Shown piece after piece: positions 1 through 9,443 of a stretch of DNA of 64,000 nucleotides (positions are counted from its first letter, which is position 1; each line of letters starts with the position of its first letter). Origin of the DNA: Nitrosospira multiformis (GTDB lineage Bacteria > Pseudomonadota > Gammaproteobacteria > Burkholderiales > Nitrosomonadaceae); the NCBI RefSeq assembly GCF_900103165.1, contig NZ_FNKY01000001.1, forward strand, positions 310,001 through 374,000, written 5' to 3'. Under the pieces are notes generated by a model, which was not told the DNA's origin, made no database searches, and was given only the letters and a program-made list of their open reading frames with translations. Position numbers and translations under genes: made by a program.

Positions 1-638
1 ACTTTCAACCCGACCAGTTCACACATTCGACGGATCTGACGTTTCTTGCCTTCACGTAAAATGAAGCGTAGTTGATCCTGATTCTGCCAGCTTACCTCCG
101 CATGTTTTAATTCTTCGCCGTCAAGGCTCAGACCATGGTTCAACAGGCCTAATGCATGCTTCGAGAGCATCCCTTGCACGCGTACCAGATACTCTTTGTC
201 AACACGTGACTCCGCACCAATCAGTTGCCTGGCGATGCGGCCATCCTGCGTGAATACCAGCAATCCCGACGAATCAATATCCAGCCGGCCGGCCGGAGCC
301 AGTCCTTTCAAGTGCAGTGGACTGAAATGTTGCTCGGCCTGATCACCACGAAAACGGGATTCCCGACGTATCAGGCTGATTGCCGGCTGGTATCCCGGCT
401 CCGGCTGTCCGGAGACGTAGCCAATAGGCTTATTCAACAATATGGTAACTTGACCCTGTTGCTGGGCTTGCGCCGTGTTGTTAAGCTTTATTTTCTGTGC
501 GGGATAAATCTTCGTGCCCAGCTCAGTTATGCGCTCACCATCCACAAACACCCATCCACGTTCGATGTAGCCATCCGCCTCTCTGCGCGAACATAATCCT
601 TGCTGGGACATGAGTTTGGACAGTCTGACTTTTTCCAT
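1..638 (-). CDS. 23S rRNA pseudouridine synthase, RluB/E/F (RsuA) type, 3' part missing
   Basis: Partial gene running off the left edge; I translated it by hand from ATG at 638. The first ~60 residues form an S4 RNA-binding domain (RLSKLMSQQGLCSRREAD, then a GWVFVDGERI strand). The RsuA-family catalytic motif follows as GRLDIDSSGLLVFT, with Asp in GRLD as the expected nucleophile, and then the RQIRRMCE motif near the edge. Members isomerise a specific uridine in 23S rRNA (RluF: U2604; RluB: U2605). The NKPIGYVSGQ segment and the spacing look most like RluF, but the specificity-bearing C terminus is outside the window. Stand-alone gene, divergent from the tRNA-Val gene. Confidence 0.9.
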   Translation of the reverse strand, partial: MEKVRLSKLMSQQGLCSRREADGYIERGWVFVDGERITELGTKIYPAQKIKLNNTAQAQQQGQVTILLNKPIGYVSGQPEPGYQPAISLIRRESRFRGDQAEQHFSPLHLKGLAPAGRLDIDSSGLLVFTQDGRIARQLIGAESRVDKEYLVRVQGMLSKHALGLLNHGLSLDGEELKHAEVSWQNQDQLRFILREGKKRQIRRMCELVGLK

Positions 639-719
639 AAATTCGTTTAGCACTATTATGTTTTGTATGAAAAATGTGATTGCGTCAGTGCGCATATTGC
701 CAGAACTTGGCATTATAGT

Positions 720-748
720 TTGAACCCTTGTCTTGTTTCAGATAAAAT
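720..748 (+). promoter_or_regulatory. sigma-70 promoter of tRNA-Val
   Basis: TTGAAC (720-725), a 17-base spacer, then TAAAAT (743-748), ending 11 bases before the tRNA. Spacing and position are as expected for a stable-RNA promoter. Confidence 0.6.
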
Positions 749-759
749 CTGTTCCTCCC

Positions 760-836
760 AGGCGCGTAGCTCAGCTGGTTAGAGCACCACCTTGACATGG
801 TGGGGGTCGTTGGTTCGAGTCCAATCGCGCCTACCA
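760..836 (+). tRNA. tRNA-Val (anticodon GAC)
   Basis: Complete cloverleaf with encoded CCA. The acceptor arm AGGCGCG pairs with CGCGCCT, the anticodon stem CCACC/GGTGG encloses TTGACAT (anticodon GAC), and the T-arm carries TTCGAGT. It borders the accessory patch at 0.85-3.3 kb, so its 3' end could be an integration site, but I found no duplicated 3' end. Confidence 0.96.
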
Positions 837-1415
837 ATTTCCCGATATTTGTCAGCCACTTAGACAAATTCAAGTAACCGTCCCTGCTGCATTCTTTGTC
901 ACTGTGCCATACCTGTGACGGACCTACCCCTCCGTCCCAGTGTGACGAGTGTTGCTCACCACCAGCGCCAGCGCGGGCCTTTCCACCCAAGCCCTGAGAT
1001 GTTCGCCGGATAGATGGCGTATCGCCGCACTATCATTACCGAGGACCATCCGCCGAGCTCCTGGAGTATATGTAGAGGAGTTCCATCTTGCACGTGCCAG
1101 GCTGTTCAACTTTTCTAGCAATATGAAGGACGGCCAATGACGTGGTTTGCGGGACGTAGTGGCGTTGGCGTCGACTGGCGCACATTCGAACGTCGCGTTA
1201 TGGTCATGAGCTGTTAAAAGTTGAAATAGCCCGGGAGCATGAGAAAATCAGGCAATATCGCGCTGCGATCCCGGCATTCGCAAAAGAAGAGGACGAGATC
1301 TACAACGCGGCTTCAAGAAAGGAAAATGTGATGTAATCCATTGCATTTTGTGTCTGGACGAAGGTAAAGTTTATTTATTTCAAAAAAGATCAGGCCACGA
1401 TAAAGAGCCAACGCT
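837..1415. other. intergenic/accessory stretch with short unrecognised reading frames
   Basis: About 580 bases without a convincing gene. Two overlapping short frames cover 949-1140 (+) and 924-1121 (-), and neither resembles a family I know. A frame ending at 1336 encodes a charged, helix-like peptide (EIAREHEKIRQYRAA) but lacks a good start. A second frame from ATG 1137 runs into a stop at about 1216, as if one small gene had been frameshifted. I read this as decayed mobile DNA behind the tRNA. Confidence 0.4.
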
Positions 1416-2633
1416 ATGAATAAGGAAGAAAGTTTGGCGTTACTTGCGCAAGGAAAGGAAGCCTGGAATGAGTGGGCTCAAAGAATACTGGCCGAACGCG
1501 CTGAATTGGAGGCAACCGGTCTGTGGGAAGCGATTGAGGGTGCGGTCGATATCGAGGCCCAGAATCTGCAAACACATGATTGGTTACAAGACTCTCATGT
1601 CAATTTTCGGGGGCATGTTTTTGAGGACGTCACATTTGATGGATTTGTATTTCCAGGGTATACAGACTTTTTTAACGCGAAATTTTCGAAGGGCGTGGAC
1701 TTTAATAATGCCCTATTTAAAGCCAAGGTCGTGTTTACTCGTGCAACATTTATGGACTTTACAGATTTCAGTAACTCAACGTTCATGAAGGCAGTAGAGT
1801 TTAGTCTAGCGGTCTTTGAAGGACCCATCAGTTTCCAACACATTTTTTTTCACGGTTATGCCAGCTTTGTTTCCGTTCAGGGCAAAAGTCTATTTCTCAT
1901 GACTAGTGTCAAGTTTCAAACTCTGCCTTACTTCTTGCAGGCGCAATTCCACGAGGCGCCGATATTGGAGGATTTGCGTTTTTTTATGGGCTCTAAGATA
2001 GTGCATGAAGAGGGTGAAGCTGTGCTCTGGCGCGCCTTAAAGCGTCTCGCGATCCAAGCGCACAACCATGAAGCAGAACAGTTTTATTTCGCTGAAGAAA
2101 TCAAGTCTTATCGGGGTACAACTGACGCAATATTACCTGATACAGATAATCTTCTCGTGAATAAGCCTTTGTGGCCGGGCGGGGGCCGATACTGGGCAGG
2201 ACTTTTCTATGAAGTGTTTTCGGATTTTGGTCGCTCCATTATTAGACCGTTGATTTGGTGGATTGTTGTCATGGTTGCCGCCGCCACATATTATAATGCC
2301 TCGTCGGCAAATATCGATCGCGTAAGCTCATATAATCAATCGACGGCGAATGCGACAGCGCCCTCCGCTCGTGGCAACATCGCATTCCAAGTTGATGACT
2401 GTCACAAAGAAAAAGCAGCTGTGTATCTTGCAATTCATAATGGGTTGGTTTTTTCCGGACTTGGTCAGTCAAAAAAGCTAGATAAAAGCTATGCCTGCTT
2501 ATATGGTGATGAAAAAAACGGCCCAGTAATGCCAGATGCTGCGGTCTACGTTGGTTTGATACAAACCTTATTATCGGCAATTTTTATATTTTTGTTACTG
2601 TTAGCGGTAAGAAATCTTTTCAGGATCAAATAG
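1416..2633 (+). CDS. pentapeptide-repeat protein with C-terminal membrane segments
   Basis: 405 residues. Residues ~65-160 contain degenerate F-centred pentapeptide repeats (for example FEDVTFDGFVF, FNAKFSKGVDF, FTRATFMDFTDF), which normally build a right-handed quadrilateral beta-helix. Two hydrophobic segments follow: one at ~278-295 (IIRPLIWWIVVMVAAATYY) and one at the very C terminus (LIQTLLSAIFIFLLLLAV) ending in basic residues. Between them lies a soluble loop with two Cys. It is probably an inner-membrane protein with a cytosolic repeat domain. The biochemical function is unknown; similar repeat-plus-membrane proteins occur in genomic islands. It stands alone, is followed by a clear terminator, and sits next to a phage-type methylase remnant, consistent with acquisition. 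No strong Shine-Dalgarno is visible. Confidence 0.75.
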   Translation: MNKEESLALLAQGKEAWNEWAQRILAERAELEATGLWEAIEGAVDIEAQNLQTHDWLQDSHVNFRGHVFEDVTFDGFVFPGYTDFFNAKFSKGVDFNNALFKAKVVFTRATFMDFTDFSNSTFMKAVEFSLAVFEGPISFQHIFFHGYASFVSVQGKSLFLMTSVKFQTLPYFLQAQFHEAPILEDLRFFMGSKIVHEEGEAVLWRALKRLAIQAHNHEAEQFYFAEEIKSYRGTTDAILPDTDNLLVNKPLWPGGGRYWAGLFYEVFSDFGRSIIRPLIWWIVVMVAAATYYNASSANIDRVSSYNQSTANATAPSARGNIAFQVDDCHKEKAAVYLAIHNGLVFSGLGQSKKLDKSYACLYGDEKNGPVMPDAAVYVGLIQTLLSAIFIFLLLLAVRNLFRIK

Positions 2634-2705
2634 CTTGTTACTTGACAAGTGTGTTTTGTCGGTTTATTCTCCGCATTGTCAGATTTTGATAAGTCCGTCC
2701 AGAAC

Positions 2706-2733
2706 AAGCCAGCCATCCGAGCTGGCTTTTTTA
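2706..2733 (+). terminator. rho-independent terminator of the pentapeptide-repeat gene
   Basis: AAGCCAGC (2706-2713), 7-base loop, GCTGGCTT (2721-2728), followed by a T-run to 2732. Confidence 0.8.
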
Positions 2734-2996
2734 TTGCCCTCAGAAAACCCAAGGTACTTCCAGCGTCAAAGGCTGGCACGGCACGCAAGGACGCGAAAAA
2801 GCGCTAGTGTCTGAACTCAATGGGGTGGCCGCTCTTGGGGTGGCCGGTGGCCTTATTTGGTGGCCTTTCGTGGCCACTTCATAAAAAGTGGATGAGGGAA
2901 TGGCAGAGTTTGTTTCGATACGAGAATTTGCTAAGCTGCTACGTACGCAGCGTGGAGAGCTTAGCACATCATTCTCGCATTTTCGAGGAGGCTTAT
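2734..2996. other. accessory DNA with GTGGCC repeats, no recognised gene
   Basis: Between about 2824 and 2875 the hexamer GTGGCC recurs five times at irregular spacing. A small frame from ATG 2900 (MAEFVSIREFAKLLRTQRGE...) overlaps the methylase remnant in another frame. I do not recognise it. Confidence 0.35.
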
Positions 2997-3176
2997 ATGT
3001 CTGCACCCATCATTCCCTGGCTGGGCGGCAAGTGTCGTCTTGCCGATCGCCTTATCCCACTCTTCCCGCCACGCGAGTGTTACGTCGAGGTATTCTGCGA
3101 CGGAGCCGCACTCTATTTCCTCCGACCCACGCCGCAAGAAAGCTTGATCCCCGCGGCTGGACGTGGGGTCACATAG
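2997..3176 (+). pseudogene. truncated DNA adenine methylase (Dam/D12 class) fragment
   Basis: About 59 residues from ATG 2997, with a Shine-Dalgarno GAGGAG at 2985-2990. The translation has the N-terminal signature of D12-class N6-adenine methyltransferases: PWLGGKCRLADRLIPLFPP, then YVEVFCDGAALYFLRP (SAM-binding FxGGAA-type motif, here with Asp for the second Gly). The family runs to ~260-280 residues and needs a downstream DPPY motif. Here the frame diverges after FLRP and stops, so the protein cannot be active. Such genes are common in prophages, so this is most likely a phage remnant in the patch behind tRNA-Val. Confidence 0.75.
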
Positions 3177-3301
3177 GAATGTAACGTCATCCCGGGTATC
3201 CCCATGCTACCCACAGCCAAGTTGCTGCAAAAACCGTGCAATTCACTCAGTAGCGACTCACAGAAATAGGGGGATTAAGGTCGCTTCAAAATGGTACTCG
3301 T

Positions 3302-3350
3302 GAATCATAGCCCCAATACCGAAAAATGAGCGATCAAGCGCCGATCCAAT
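3302..3350 (+). repeat. half copy of the dispersed palindromic repeat family
   Basis: GAATCATAGCCCCAATACCG followed by AAAAATGAGCGATCAAGCGC and CGATCCAAT. It matches the right half of the copy at 59951-60087 (GAATCATG, AAAAATGAGCGGCCAATCAC). The left half is missing. See the finding on this family. Confidence 0.6.
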
Positions 3351-3354
3351 AAGA

Positions 3355-3377
3355 AACGGCCTCCAGCGGAGGCCGTT
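3355..3377 (-). terminator. terminator of the PEP-CTERM gene at 3419-3991
   Basis: Perfect 10-bp stem AACGGCCTCC / GGAGGCCGTT with a 3-base loop. On the minus strand it is followed by TTTCTT. It lies 42 bases past the stop codon. Confidence 0.75.
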
Positions 3378-3418
3378 AAGGATGAATCCTGAGCGGGGCA
3401 GAAAGCCCCATGGATCCA

Positions 3419-3991
3419 CTAGGAAGTTTTACGCGTACTCCGGCGCCGAACAACTGCACCCATCAGCCCCAAGCCGGCCAGCAACATGGCATAAGCTTCG
3501 GGCTCGGGAACCGGCGTCACACTGATTGAGCCGCTATACAAGCCGCCCAGTGTACCGCTCGTTACCCCGGTGATATTGAGATATGCTGGGCCATTAAGAG
3601 GCTGATCCCACGATAAACTCAGATGATCGCTGGTATTTCCGGCTGAAGGCAGTACCGTCGACTTCAAAACTTGGTCATCGGTAGTACCTTGCAATCCATC
3701 GGCTCCGTACGAAATTAGCGATAACGTGGCAAGCACCGTCCCGAATGATCCTAGTTCCGGAATATTCAGCGGAAAATTAACCACGCTATAACCCGAGCTC
3801 GCATTAGGTTCTGAAAGACTAAAGGTGAAAATATCGCTGAAGCTTTGTGAGCCTCCTAATACGCTGCCCGTAAAGGTTGTCGGAGCAGCAAAAGATACTT
3901 TACCAAGATCCGTTGTCGTGGCATTAGCCCCGACGCTGGCGCCCGCCAGTATTGCCACAGCAACAGCTCGCTTCAAAGAAGAATTCATCAT
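3419..3991 (-). CDS. PEP-CTERM sorted secreted protein (FxDxxxF type)
   Basis: 190 residues. Signal peptide at 1-24 (MNSSLKRAVAVAILAGASVGANA), a beta-rich middle with FSDIFTF (the FxDxxxF element seen in one PEP-CTERM family), and a classical C-terminal sorting tail VPEPEAYAMLLAGLGLMGAVVRRR. That tail has the PEP motif, a transmembrane stretch and an Arg cluster. Such proteins are exported and processed by an exosortase; the matching enzyme is encoded at 20946-21866 in the same window. Its function on the surface is unknown. It lies beyond manC, 0.9 kb from it, with its own terminator, so it is probably separately transcribed. Confidence 0.85.
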   Translation of the reverse strand: MMNSSLKRAVAVAILAGASVGANATTTDLGKVSFAAPTTFTGSVLGGSQSFSDIFTFSLSEPNASSGYSVVNFPLNIPELGSFGTVLATLSLISYGADGLQGTTDDQVLKSTVLPSAGNTSDHLSLSWDQPLNGPAYLNITGVTSGTLGGLYSGSISVTPVPEPEAYAMLLAGLGLMGAVVRRRSTRKTS

Positions 3992-4906
3992 ATTTTTGAC
4001 TCCTATTGGTTTGTGTTCTAAATATTTCCTAGTGCCAGACCATCCATATAGCTCATCTATACGGTAATCCTATTGCAACCAAAATGCATAATAATTTTTG
4101 GATATTTTTATATTATAAATACCGAGCTCCGGGAAAAATGGATTGATGAAGCTCGATGGTTGGAAGGCTACACTAAACAATGAGGTCTTCCAATAGACCG
4201 ATCGGGCTACCGAAAGGAAAGCAAGTGATGATGAAATTAATCTCATGAAGAAAATCAAGCATGAATCATGCCATTTATGGAAGAGACTAGCGTCCACTCA
4301 GTCACATTTGCGCTGAAACAACATATAACCTGCTTTGACCGGCGAGGGAGAGAAGCCGGAGTCAGCGATGCAACATTCTGAAGCAGTCTGGAATAGAAAA
4401 AACCAGGGAACGTCAGAGCCGCATCAGCTCAGGTGATGAGGAAAAAAATAAAATAGTAGTCCTGGGATTTGGCTGCCAACTGGGACCTGGACAGCGTTTA
4501 TGACTTTGGGAGTCTAAGGCAAGCGCCTTATAATCCTATATCCGGCAGTTGGATGGATTGGAAGTTAGTGTGCGGTTTGGGTACAGGGCAAGGTGCAACG
4601 ACGCGGTATGGTTATTCCATTCCAGGCGGTCAACTACCCGAATCTGGAATAGTAAGTTCTTGTCACCGTGTCAGTTTTTATAAACTGTGTATTGCGTGCT
4701 CGCGCATACCAGCATGCTGGGGAATGGGAAGCCTGAATGGCGGTTTTTGGGAGGAGCGCGATAGGGATGTTTACCGGGGAGCACCAACAGTATCTCAGCG
4801 TCCACTGCTATGGTTTTTCTATCTTCATTCAAATGCGACCACACGCACAATGGTTAACTCGGTGCTCTCCACTGATGGCATCCGCTCATCAGATGAAACT
4901 TATCTG
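3992..4906. other. intergenic region with one full dispersed repeat
   Basis: No credible gene. The frames at 4070-4297 (-) and 4469-5155 (+) have no family resemblance, and the second runs antisense into manC. It contains the repeat copy at 4533-4650. The part next to 3991 should carry the promoter of the PEP-CTERM gene, but I could not pick a convincing -35/-10 pair. Confidence 0.5.
4533..4650 (+). repeat. dispersed palindromic repeat, complete copy (118 bp)
   Basis: Left end ATCCTATATCCGGCAGTTGG (4533-4552). The right end, at 4627-4650, reads CGGTCAACTACCCGAATCTG then GAAT, an imperfect inverted copy. The interior GTGTGCGGTTTGGGTACAGG then GCAAG closely matches the copy at 59951-60087. Confidence 0.75.
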
Positions 4907-6355
4907 TCACCCTTCTTTCCGCCCGTAAACATCTTCAAAGCGCACAATATCATCTTCGCCCAGATACGAACCCGATTGCACCTCGATCATCTCAAGAGGC
5001 ACACAGCCGGGGTTTTCCAAGCGGTGGCGAGTACCCAGCGGAATGAAGGTGGACTCATTTTCCGATACCAGGTAGCTTGTGTCTCCGCGTGTCACCTGTG
5101 CCGTGCCGCGCACGACGATCCAATGTTCCGCGCGGTGATGATGCATTTGCAGTGATAGAGCGGCGCCCGGTTTAACGACAATGCGCTTTACCTGGAAACG
5201 CTCGCCAGCATCCACACCATCATACCACCCCCATGGACGAAACACCTTGCGGTGCACTTGTCCCTCGGGCCGTCCCTCGCGTTTAAGGTTATCGACAATT
5301 TTCTTCACATCCTGCGTCCTGCTCATATGGGCAACAAGGATGGCGTCCGGCGTTTCGACTACAACCATATCGTCCACCCCCACGCATGCCACCAGCCGGT
5401 CTCCCGACATGACCAGCATATTATGACAGTCATGTAACATCACGTCGCCTTGAGATACATTGCCCCATTGGTCTTTCGGCAGTACTTCCCACAAGGAATC
5501 CCACGCACCCACATCGGACCAGCCGGCCGAGAGCGGGATGACCGCGCCGATAGGCAGCGAACCATCACCGGCAGCAATGCGCTCCATGACCGCATAGTCG
5601 ATCGAATCACTCGGGCACTGTATAAACGCCTCTCTGCTTACACGCAAAAAATCGCCATCGATTGCACCCTGATCCCAAGCCGCACGGCACGCCGCCAGAA
5701 TATCCGGCCGGCAGAAACCGATGGCCGAGAGCCATACCGAGGCTCGCAACATGAATAAGCCGCTATTCCAGAAATAAAACCCGGCATCAAGATAAGCCTC
5801 TGCCGTGGCAAGGTCGGGCTTCTCCACGAAGCGCGCTATGCGACAGGTTCCATCCTGGTCAATGGGCTCGCCGGACTGGATATAGCCGTAACCCGTTTCG
5901 GGAGAATCCGGCTTGATGCCAAAAGTGACCACTGCGCCTTCATCGGCAAGCGTCACACCTTTACGGACCGCCGACTGAAAACGTTTTGTATCCGAGATGA
6001 CATGATCGGCAGGCATGACCAGCAAAATCGGATCAGCCCCTTCACGCGTTACCGCCAAGGCAGCCAAAGTCAGGGCAGGTGCCGTGTTTCGTCCCGCAGG
6101 CTCAAGCAGGATCGAGCCTTTCTTGCCTATCAACCGTAGTTGCTCCGCGATTACGAAGCGGTATTCTTCATTGCAAACCACCAATGGCGCCCCGAGTTCT
6201 ATGTCCGCCAATCCTTCCATGCGACGCACGGTAGCCTGCAATAAGGAGTCGTCCCCAATCAGGGGCAAAAGCTGCTTGGGGTATTTTTCACGTGAGAGTG
6301 GCCACAAGCGTGTGCCCGAACCTCCGGAAAGCACAACCGGAATTAATAATGACAT
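4907..6355 (-). CDS. manC: mannose-1-phosphate guanylyltransferase / mannose-6-phosphate isomerase (type II PMI)
   Basis: 482 residues, full length. The N-terminal nucleotidyltransferase has the family signature VVLSGGSGTRLWPLSREKYPKQ at residues ~7-28. The C-terminal cupin PMI domain has RPWGWYDGVDAGERFQVKRI and the metal-binding QMHHHRAEHW motif. The protein converts fructose-6-P to mannose-6-P and mannose-1-P plus GTP to GDP-mannose in the cytoplasm; the intervening phosphomannomutase is not in this window. GDP-mannose feeds gmd and fcl of the same locus, giving GDP-L-fucose. It is the last gene of the EPS block, 151 bases after galE. Confidence 0.95.
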   Translation of the reverse strand: MSLLIPVVLSGGSGTRLWPLSREKYPKQLLPLIGDDSLLQATVRRMEGLADIELGAPLVVCNEEYRFVIAEQLRLIGKKGSILLEPAGRNTAPALTLAALAVTREGADPILLVMPADHVISDTKRFQSAVRKGVTLADEGAVVTFGIKPDSPETGYGYIQSGEPIDQDGTCRIARFVEKPDLATAEAYLDAGFYFWNSGLFMLRASVWLSAIGFCRPDILAACRAAWDQGAIDGDFLRVSREAFIQCPSDSIDYAVMERIAAGDGSLPIGAVIPLSAGWSDVGAWDSLWEVLPKDQWGNVSQGDVMLHDCHNMLVMSGDRLVACVGVDDMVVVETPDAILVAHMSRTQDVKKIVDNLKREGRPEGQVHRKVFRPWGWYDGVDAGERFQVKRIVVKPGAALSLQMHHHRAEHWIVVRGTAQVTRGDTSYLVSENESTFIPLGTRHRLENPGCVPLEMIEVQSGSYLGEDDIVRFEDVYGRKEG

Positions 6356-6506
6356 GAAAATTCCCAGTTTGAATAATATATGCTATCGGCTAAATTCATC
6401 TTTTCTTCATCAGAAATCTCTTCCATGCAACCAAGTTCTTGAGGGGTTTAATCCCGGTGTGTCGAGTACAAGAACTCCCCCGCCGCCCCTCCTGTTTGCC
6501 CTTGAT

Positions 6507-7532
6507 TCAATTTCCATATCCTTCGGGATTAGCCTTCTGCCAGCGCCAGGCGTCCGCGCACATCGCGTCCAATCCAAGCCCCGCCCGCCAACCTAGTAAA
6601 TTCAACGCAAGCGCTGGATCAGCGTAACAGGAGGCGACATCGCCAGGACGCCGGGGAGCGATCCTGTAGGGTACCGATTGTCCACTTGCTTGTTCAAAAG
6701 CACGCACCATATCCAACACACTATATCCCGTGCCCGTGCCGAGATTCACGGTCATACACCCACCCTGCCCTTGCCGCTCCAGAACGTCCAGAGCTTCCAG
6801 GGCCCTGATGTGACCTAATGCCAGATCCACGACATGGATATAATCTCGTACCCCGGTACCATCCGGCGTTGGGTAATCATCACCCCATACGTTGAGGAAT
6901 TCTCTTCGCCCCACCGCCACTTGGGCGACGAAAGGCATCAAATTGTCGGGAATACCCTGCGGGTCTTCTCCGATCAAGCCGCTCGCATGTGCACCCACCG
7001 GGTTGAAATAACGCAGGATTCCGCAGCGCCAGGAGGAATCGCTGCGATGCAGGTCGCGCAAAATTTCCTCGACCATCAGCTTGGTGCGTCCATATGGGTT
7101 GGTGGCGGAGAGCGGGTGGTTTTCAGTTAGCGGCAGCCATTGCGGATCACCATAAACCGTAGCAGAAGAACTAAATACCAGGGTTCGCAAACCGCACTCG
7201 TCCATTGCCTCCAGCAGACGAAGGGTGCCAACAACATTATTATCATAGTATGCCAGCGGCTGCTTAACCGACTCCCCCACTGCCTTGAGACCGGCGAAGT
7301 GAATGACCGCGTTCGCGCCGCTCTCATGCAAGGCTGATACCAGTGCGGCACGGTCCCGGCTGTCGCCTTGCACCAGATTCAATTTTTTACCGGTAATACG
7401 TTCCACCCGCGCCAATGCCTCGGGATGACTATTGCAGAAATTGTCAAATACCGTGATATCAAAGCCCGCGTTCAATAATTCCACGCAGGTATGCGAACCG
7501 ATATAACCCGCTCCGCCGGTAACAAATACCAT
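6507..7532 (-). CDS. galE: UDP-glucose 4-epimerase
   Basis: 341 residues. Extended SDR fold: NAD-binding [10 protein letters not shown] at residues 6-15, catalytic Ser in FSSSATVYG and the YxxxK motif YGRTK, then the UDP-binding C-terminal half ([14 protein letters not shown]). It interconverts UDP-glucose and UDP-galactose (or the GlcNAc/GalNAc pair). Next to wecB and a WecG-type transferase it probably supplies Gal or GalNAc for the exopolysaccharide. 67 bases separate it from the upstream wecG-type gene, and the strand is the same. Confidence 0.95.
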   Translation of the reverse strand: MVFVTGGAGYIGSHTCVELLNAGFDITVFDNFCNSHPEALARVERITGKKLNLVQGDSRDRAALVSALHESGANAVIHFAGLKAVGESVKQPLAYYDNNVVGTLRLLEAMDECGLRTLVFSSSATVYGDPQWLPLTENHPLSATNPYGRTKLMVEEILRDLHRSDSSWRCGILRYFNPVGAHASGLIGEDPQGIPDNLMPFVAQVAVGRREFLNVWGDDYPTPDGTGVRDYIHVVDLALGHIRALEALDVLERQGQGGCMTVNLGTGTGYSVLDMVRAFEQASGQSVPYRIAPRRPGDVASCYADPALALNLLGWRAGLGLDAMCADAWRWQKANPEGYGN

Positions 7533-7599
7533 GGAAATCCCGATTAAAAATTACAGCCGTTCAAAACTTGTTTCTATCTGTGGTTGACAGGCGCAAATG

Positions 7600-8337
7600 T
7601 TATCGACGCACGTATTCCTTCAACAACAACCAGAAAAAAAACATATCATCAACAAAATAGCGCTTGAACATGCGGCGAGGTTCCTGCAGAAATCGATAAA
7701 ACCACTCAAGTCCCGCCCCCTGCATCCAAACCGGTGCGCGCTTGACCTTGCCAACCGCTACATCGAAAGTTCCACCGACACCCATGGCAAAAGGAATTTT
7801 CATCTCCGCCTGATAGCGCCCCAGAAAATGTTCCTTCATTGGAGAACTGATGGCAACAAACAATAGATCAGCCTGCGCAGCCTTGATCTGCTCAACTACT
7901 TCGGCCTCCTCCTCCGGCTTCCAGTAGCCATTGCGGTAGCCAGCCACGGTCAAGCCAGGGTATTTCCGCATATAAATCTGCTTTACTCCCAAAACTACCT
8001 CCTCCCGGGCGCCAAGCAAATATACGCGCCAACCCTTCTCCGCCGAACGCTTCATGAGTGACTCAAACAAGTCCACCCCGGCTACACGTTCTTTGAGCGG
8101 CTTGCCAAGCAAGCGCGAGGCCCATACCACCGGCATTCCATCCACGTTGATCAGCGGGCACTCATTGATAATACGGCGCAACTCCACATCGCGGCTGGCT
8201 TTAACCAATTTGTCGACGTTGACCACCACATGTTGATGAGGGCGCCCACTTTGGATAAATTTCTCGATGGTATGCAGCGTTTCTTCCATCGAAAGATTAT
8301 CGATTTGGCAACCCATCATTTCGATACGCCGGCTCAT
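7600..8337 (-). CDS. WecG/TagA/CpsF family glycosyltransferase
   Basis: 245 residues, typical length for GT26. Family landmarks are VDGMPVVWASRLLGKPLKERVAGVDL, with the conserved Asp and the GxD element, then VYLLGAREEV, and AISSPMKEHFL near the C-terminal third. GT26 enzymes transfer ManNAc(A) to lipid-linked GlcNAc. Its ATG overlaps the wecB stop codon by 4 bases (ATGA), so it is translationally coupled to the gene that makes UDP-ManNAc, which supports that donor. The acceptor is presumably the lipid-linked EPS repeat unit, and the enzyme is likely peripheral at the inner membrane. Confidence 0.88.
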   Translation of the reverse strand: MSRRIEMMGCQIDNLSMEETLHTIEKFIQSGRPHQHVVVNVDKLVKASRDVELRRIINECPLINVDGMPVVWASRLLGKPLKERVAGVDLFESLMKRSAEKGWRVYLLGAREEVVLGVKQIYMRKYPGLTVAGYRNGYWKPEEEAEVVEQIKAAQADLLFVAISSPMKEHFLGRYQAEMKIPFAMGVGGTFDVAVGKVKRAPVWMQGAGLEWFYRFLQEPRRMFKRYFVDDMFFFWLLLKEYVRR

Positions 8338-9443
8338 GACAATTCCCTCGCGAGTATCTCAACAATCCGCTCTGCCGCTTTACCATCCCACAAATGCGGG
8401 CGGCGACCTTGCTTGCCCTCGCCTCGCAGCACCTTGCGTACTTCCACAACGATGCGTGCGGGATCCGTTCCGGCTAATACGTTGGAACCCTCTTCCACTG
8501 TCACGGGACGCTCGGTGTTCTCACGGATGGTGATGCATGGCACACCAAGCGCGGTGGTTTCTTCCTGCAAGCCGCCGCTGTCCGTCAGCACCACGGCGGC
8601 ATCCTTCCATAAATGGAGAAAGGCCATATAAGCTTGTGGTCCCATTAATGTGATGTTCGGCCCGAGATTGATTCCAAACTTTTCCAGATTGCCTCGCGTG
8701 CGCGGATGTACCGGAAAGATTAGTGGCAGCTCATTGGCGATTTGCTTCAACGCCTCTCCGATACGTGCCATGGCCTCAATGCTATCGACATTGCCTGGCC
8801 GGTGTAGCGTTACCACTCCATACCGCCCACCATTAACTCGATGCGCTACCTTGACGCCATTTGTTTCAAAACTCAAGGCATCGGAACTGACCAGCTTTTC
8901 TGCTTGATACAATAAGTTATCGACCATTACATGCCCTACATAATGAATCGCTGCGTCCGGCTTGCCTTCTTTTTTCAGATGTACAATGCCACTTGGCTCC
9001 GTTACAAAAAACCAATCTGAAATACTATCAGTGACCAAGCGGTTAATTTCTTCCGGCATGGTCATGTCGCCGCTGCGTAAACCCGCTTCAACATGACCCA
9101 CCGGGATATCAAGCTTCTTGGCGGCAATCGAGCAAGCCAGAGTCGAATTCACATCCCCTACCACCAAAACAGCGTCAGGTCGCTCAATCTGGCATAGTTC
9201 CTCAAATGCGATCATGATCTTACTTGTCTGCTGTGAGTGACTGCCGCCGCCAGCCGCCATGAAGACATCCGGTTGGGGAATGCCCAATTCCTCGAAAAAT
9301 ACATCGTTCATGTCCCGATCATAGTGCTGGCCGGTATGGATGATCTTGAACGCCAAGCCGCCATGCGCTTGTAGAGCGCGCACGATGGGGGCGATTTTCA
9401 TAAAGTTCGGACGAGCCCCTGCAACCAGATATATTCTTTTCAT
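8334..9443 (-). CDS. wecB: UDP-N-acetylglucosamine 2-epimerase (non-hydrolysing)
   Basis: 369 residues. Begins IYLVAGARPNFMKIAPIVRAL; VVGDVNSTLA and GHVEAGLRSGDMTMPEEINR are diagnostic, as are HPRTR and DSGGLQEE near the C terminus. It converts UDP-GlcNAc to UDP-ManNAc in the cytosol. It overlaps the following GT26 gene and the preceding PEP-CTERM gene by 4 bases each. That gives a tight coupled triplet within the EPS block. Confidence 0.95.
   Translation of the reverse strand: MKRIYLVAGARPNFMKIAPIVRALQAHGGLAFKIIHTGQHYDRDMNDVFFEELGIPQPDVFMAAGGGSHSQQTSKIMIAFEELCQIERPDAVLVVGDVNSTLACSIAAKKLDIPVGHVEAGLRSGDMTMPEEINRLVTDSISDWFFVTEPSGIVHLKKEGKPDAAIHYVGHVMVDNLLYQAEKLVSSDALSFETNGVKVAHRVNGGRYGVVTLHRPGNVDSIEAMARIGEALKQIANELPLIFPVHPRTRGNLEKFGINLGPNITLMGPQAYMAFLHLWKDAAVVLTDSGGLQEETTALGVPCITIRENTERPVTVEEGSNVLAGTDPARIVVEVRKVLRGEGKQGRRPHLWDGKAAERIVEILARELS

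Noticed and set aside
4469-5155. 228-codon plus-strand open frame
   Set aside because: Half of it is antisense to manC and the rest covers a dispersed repeat; no domain recognised.
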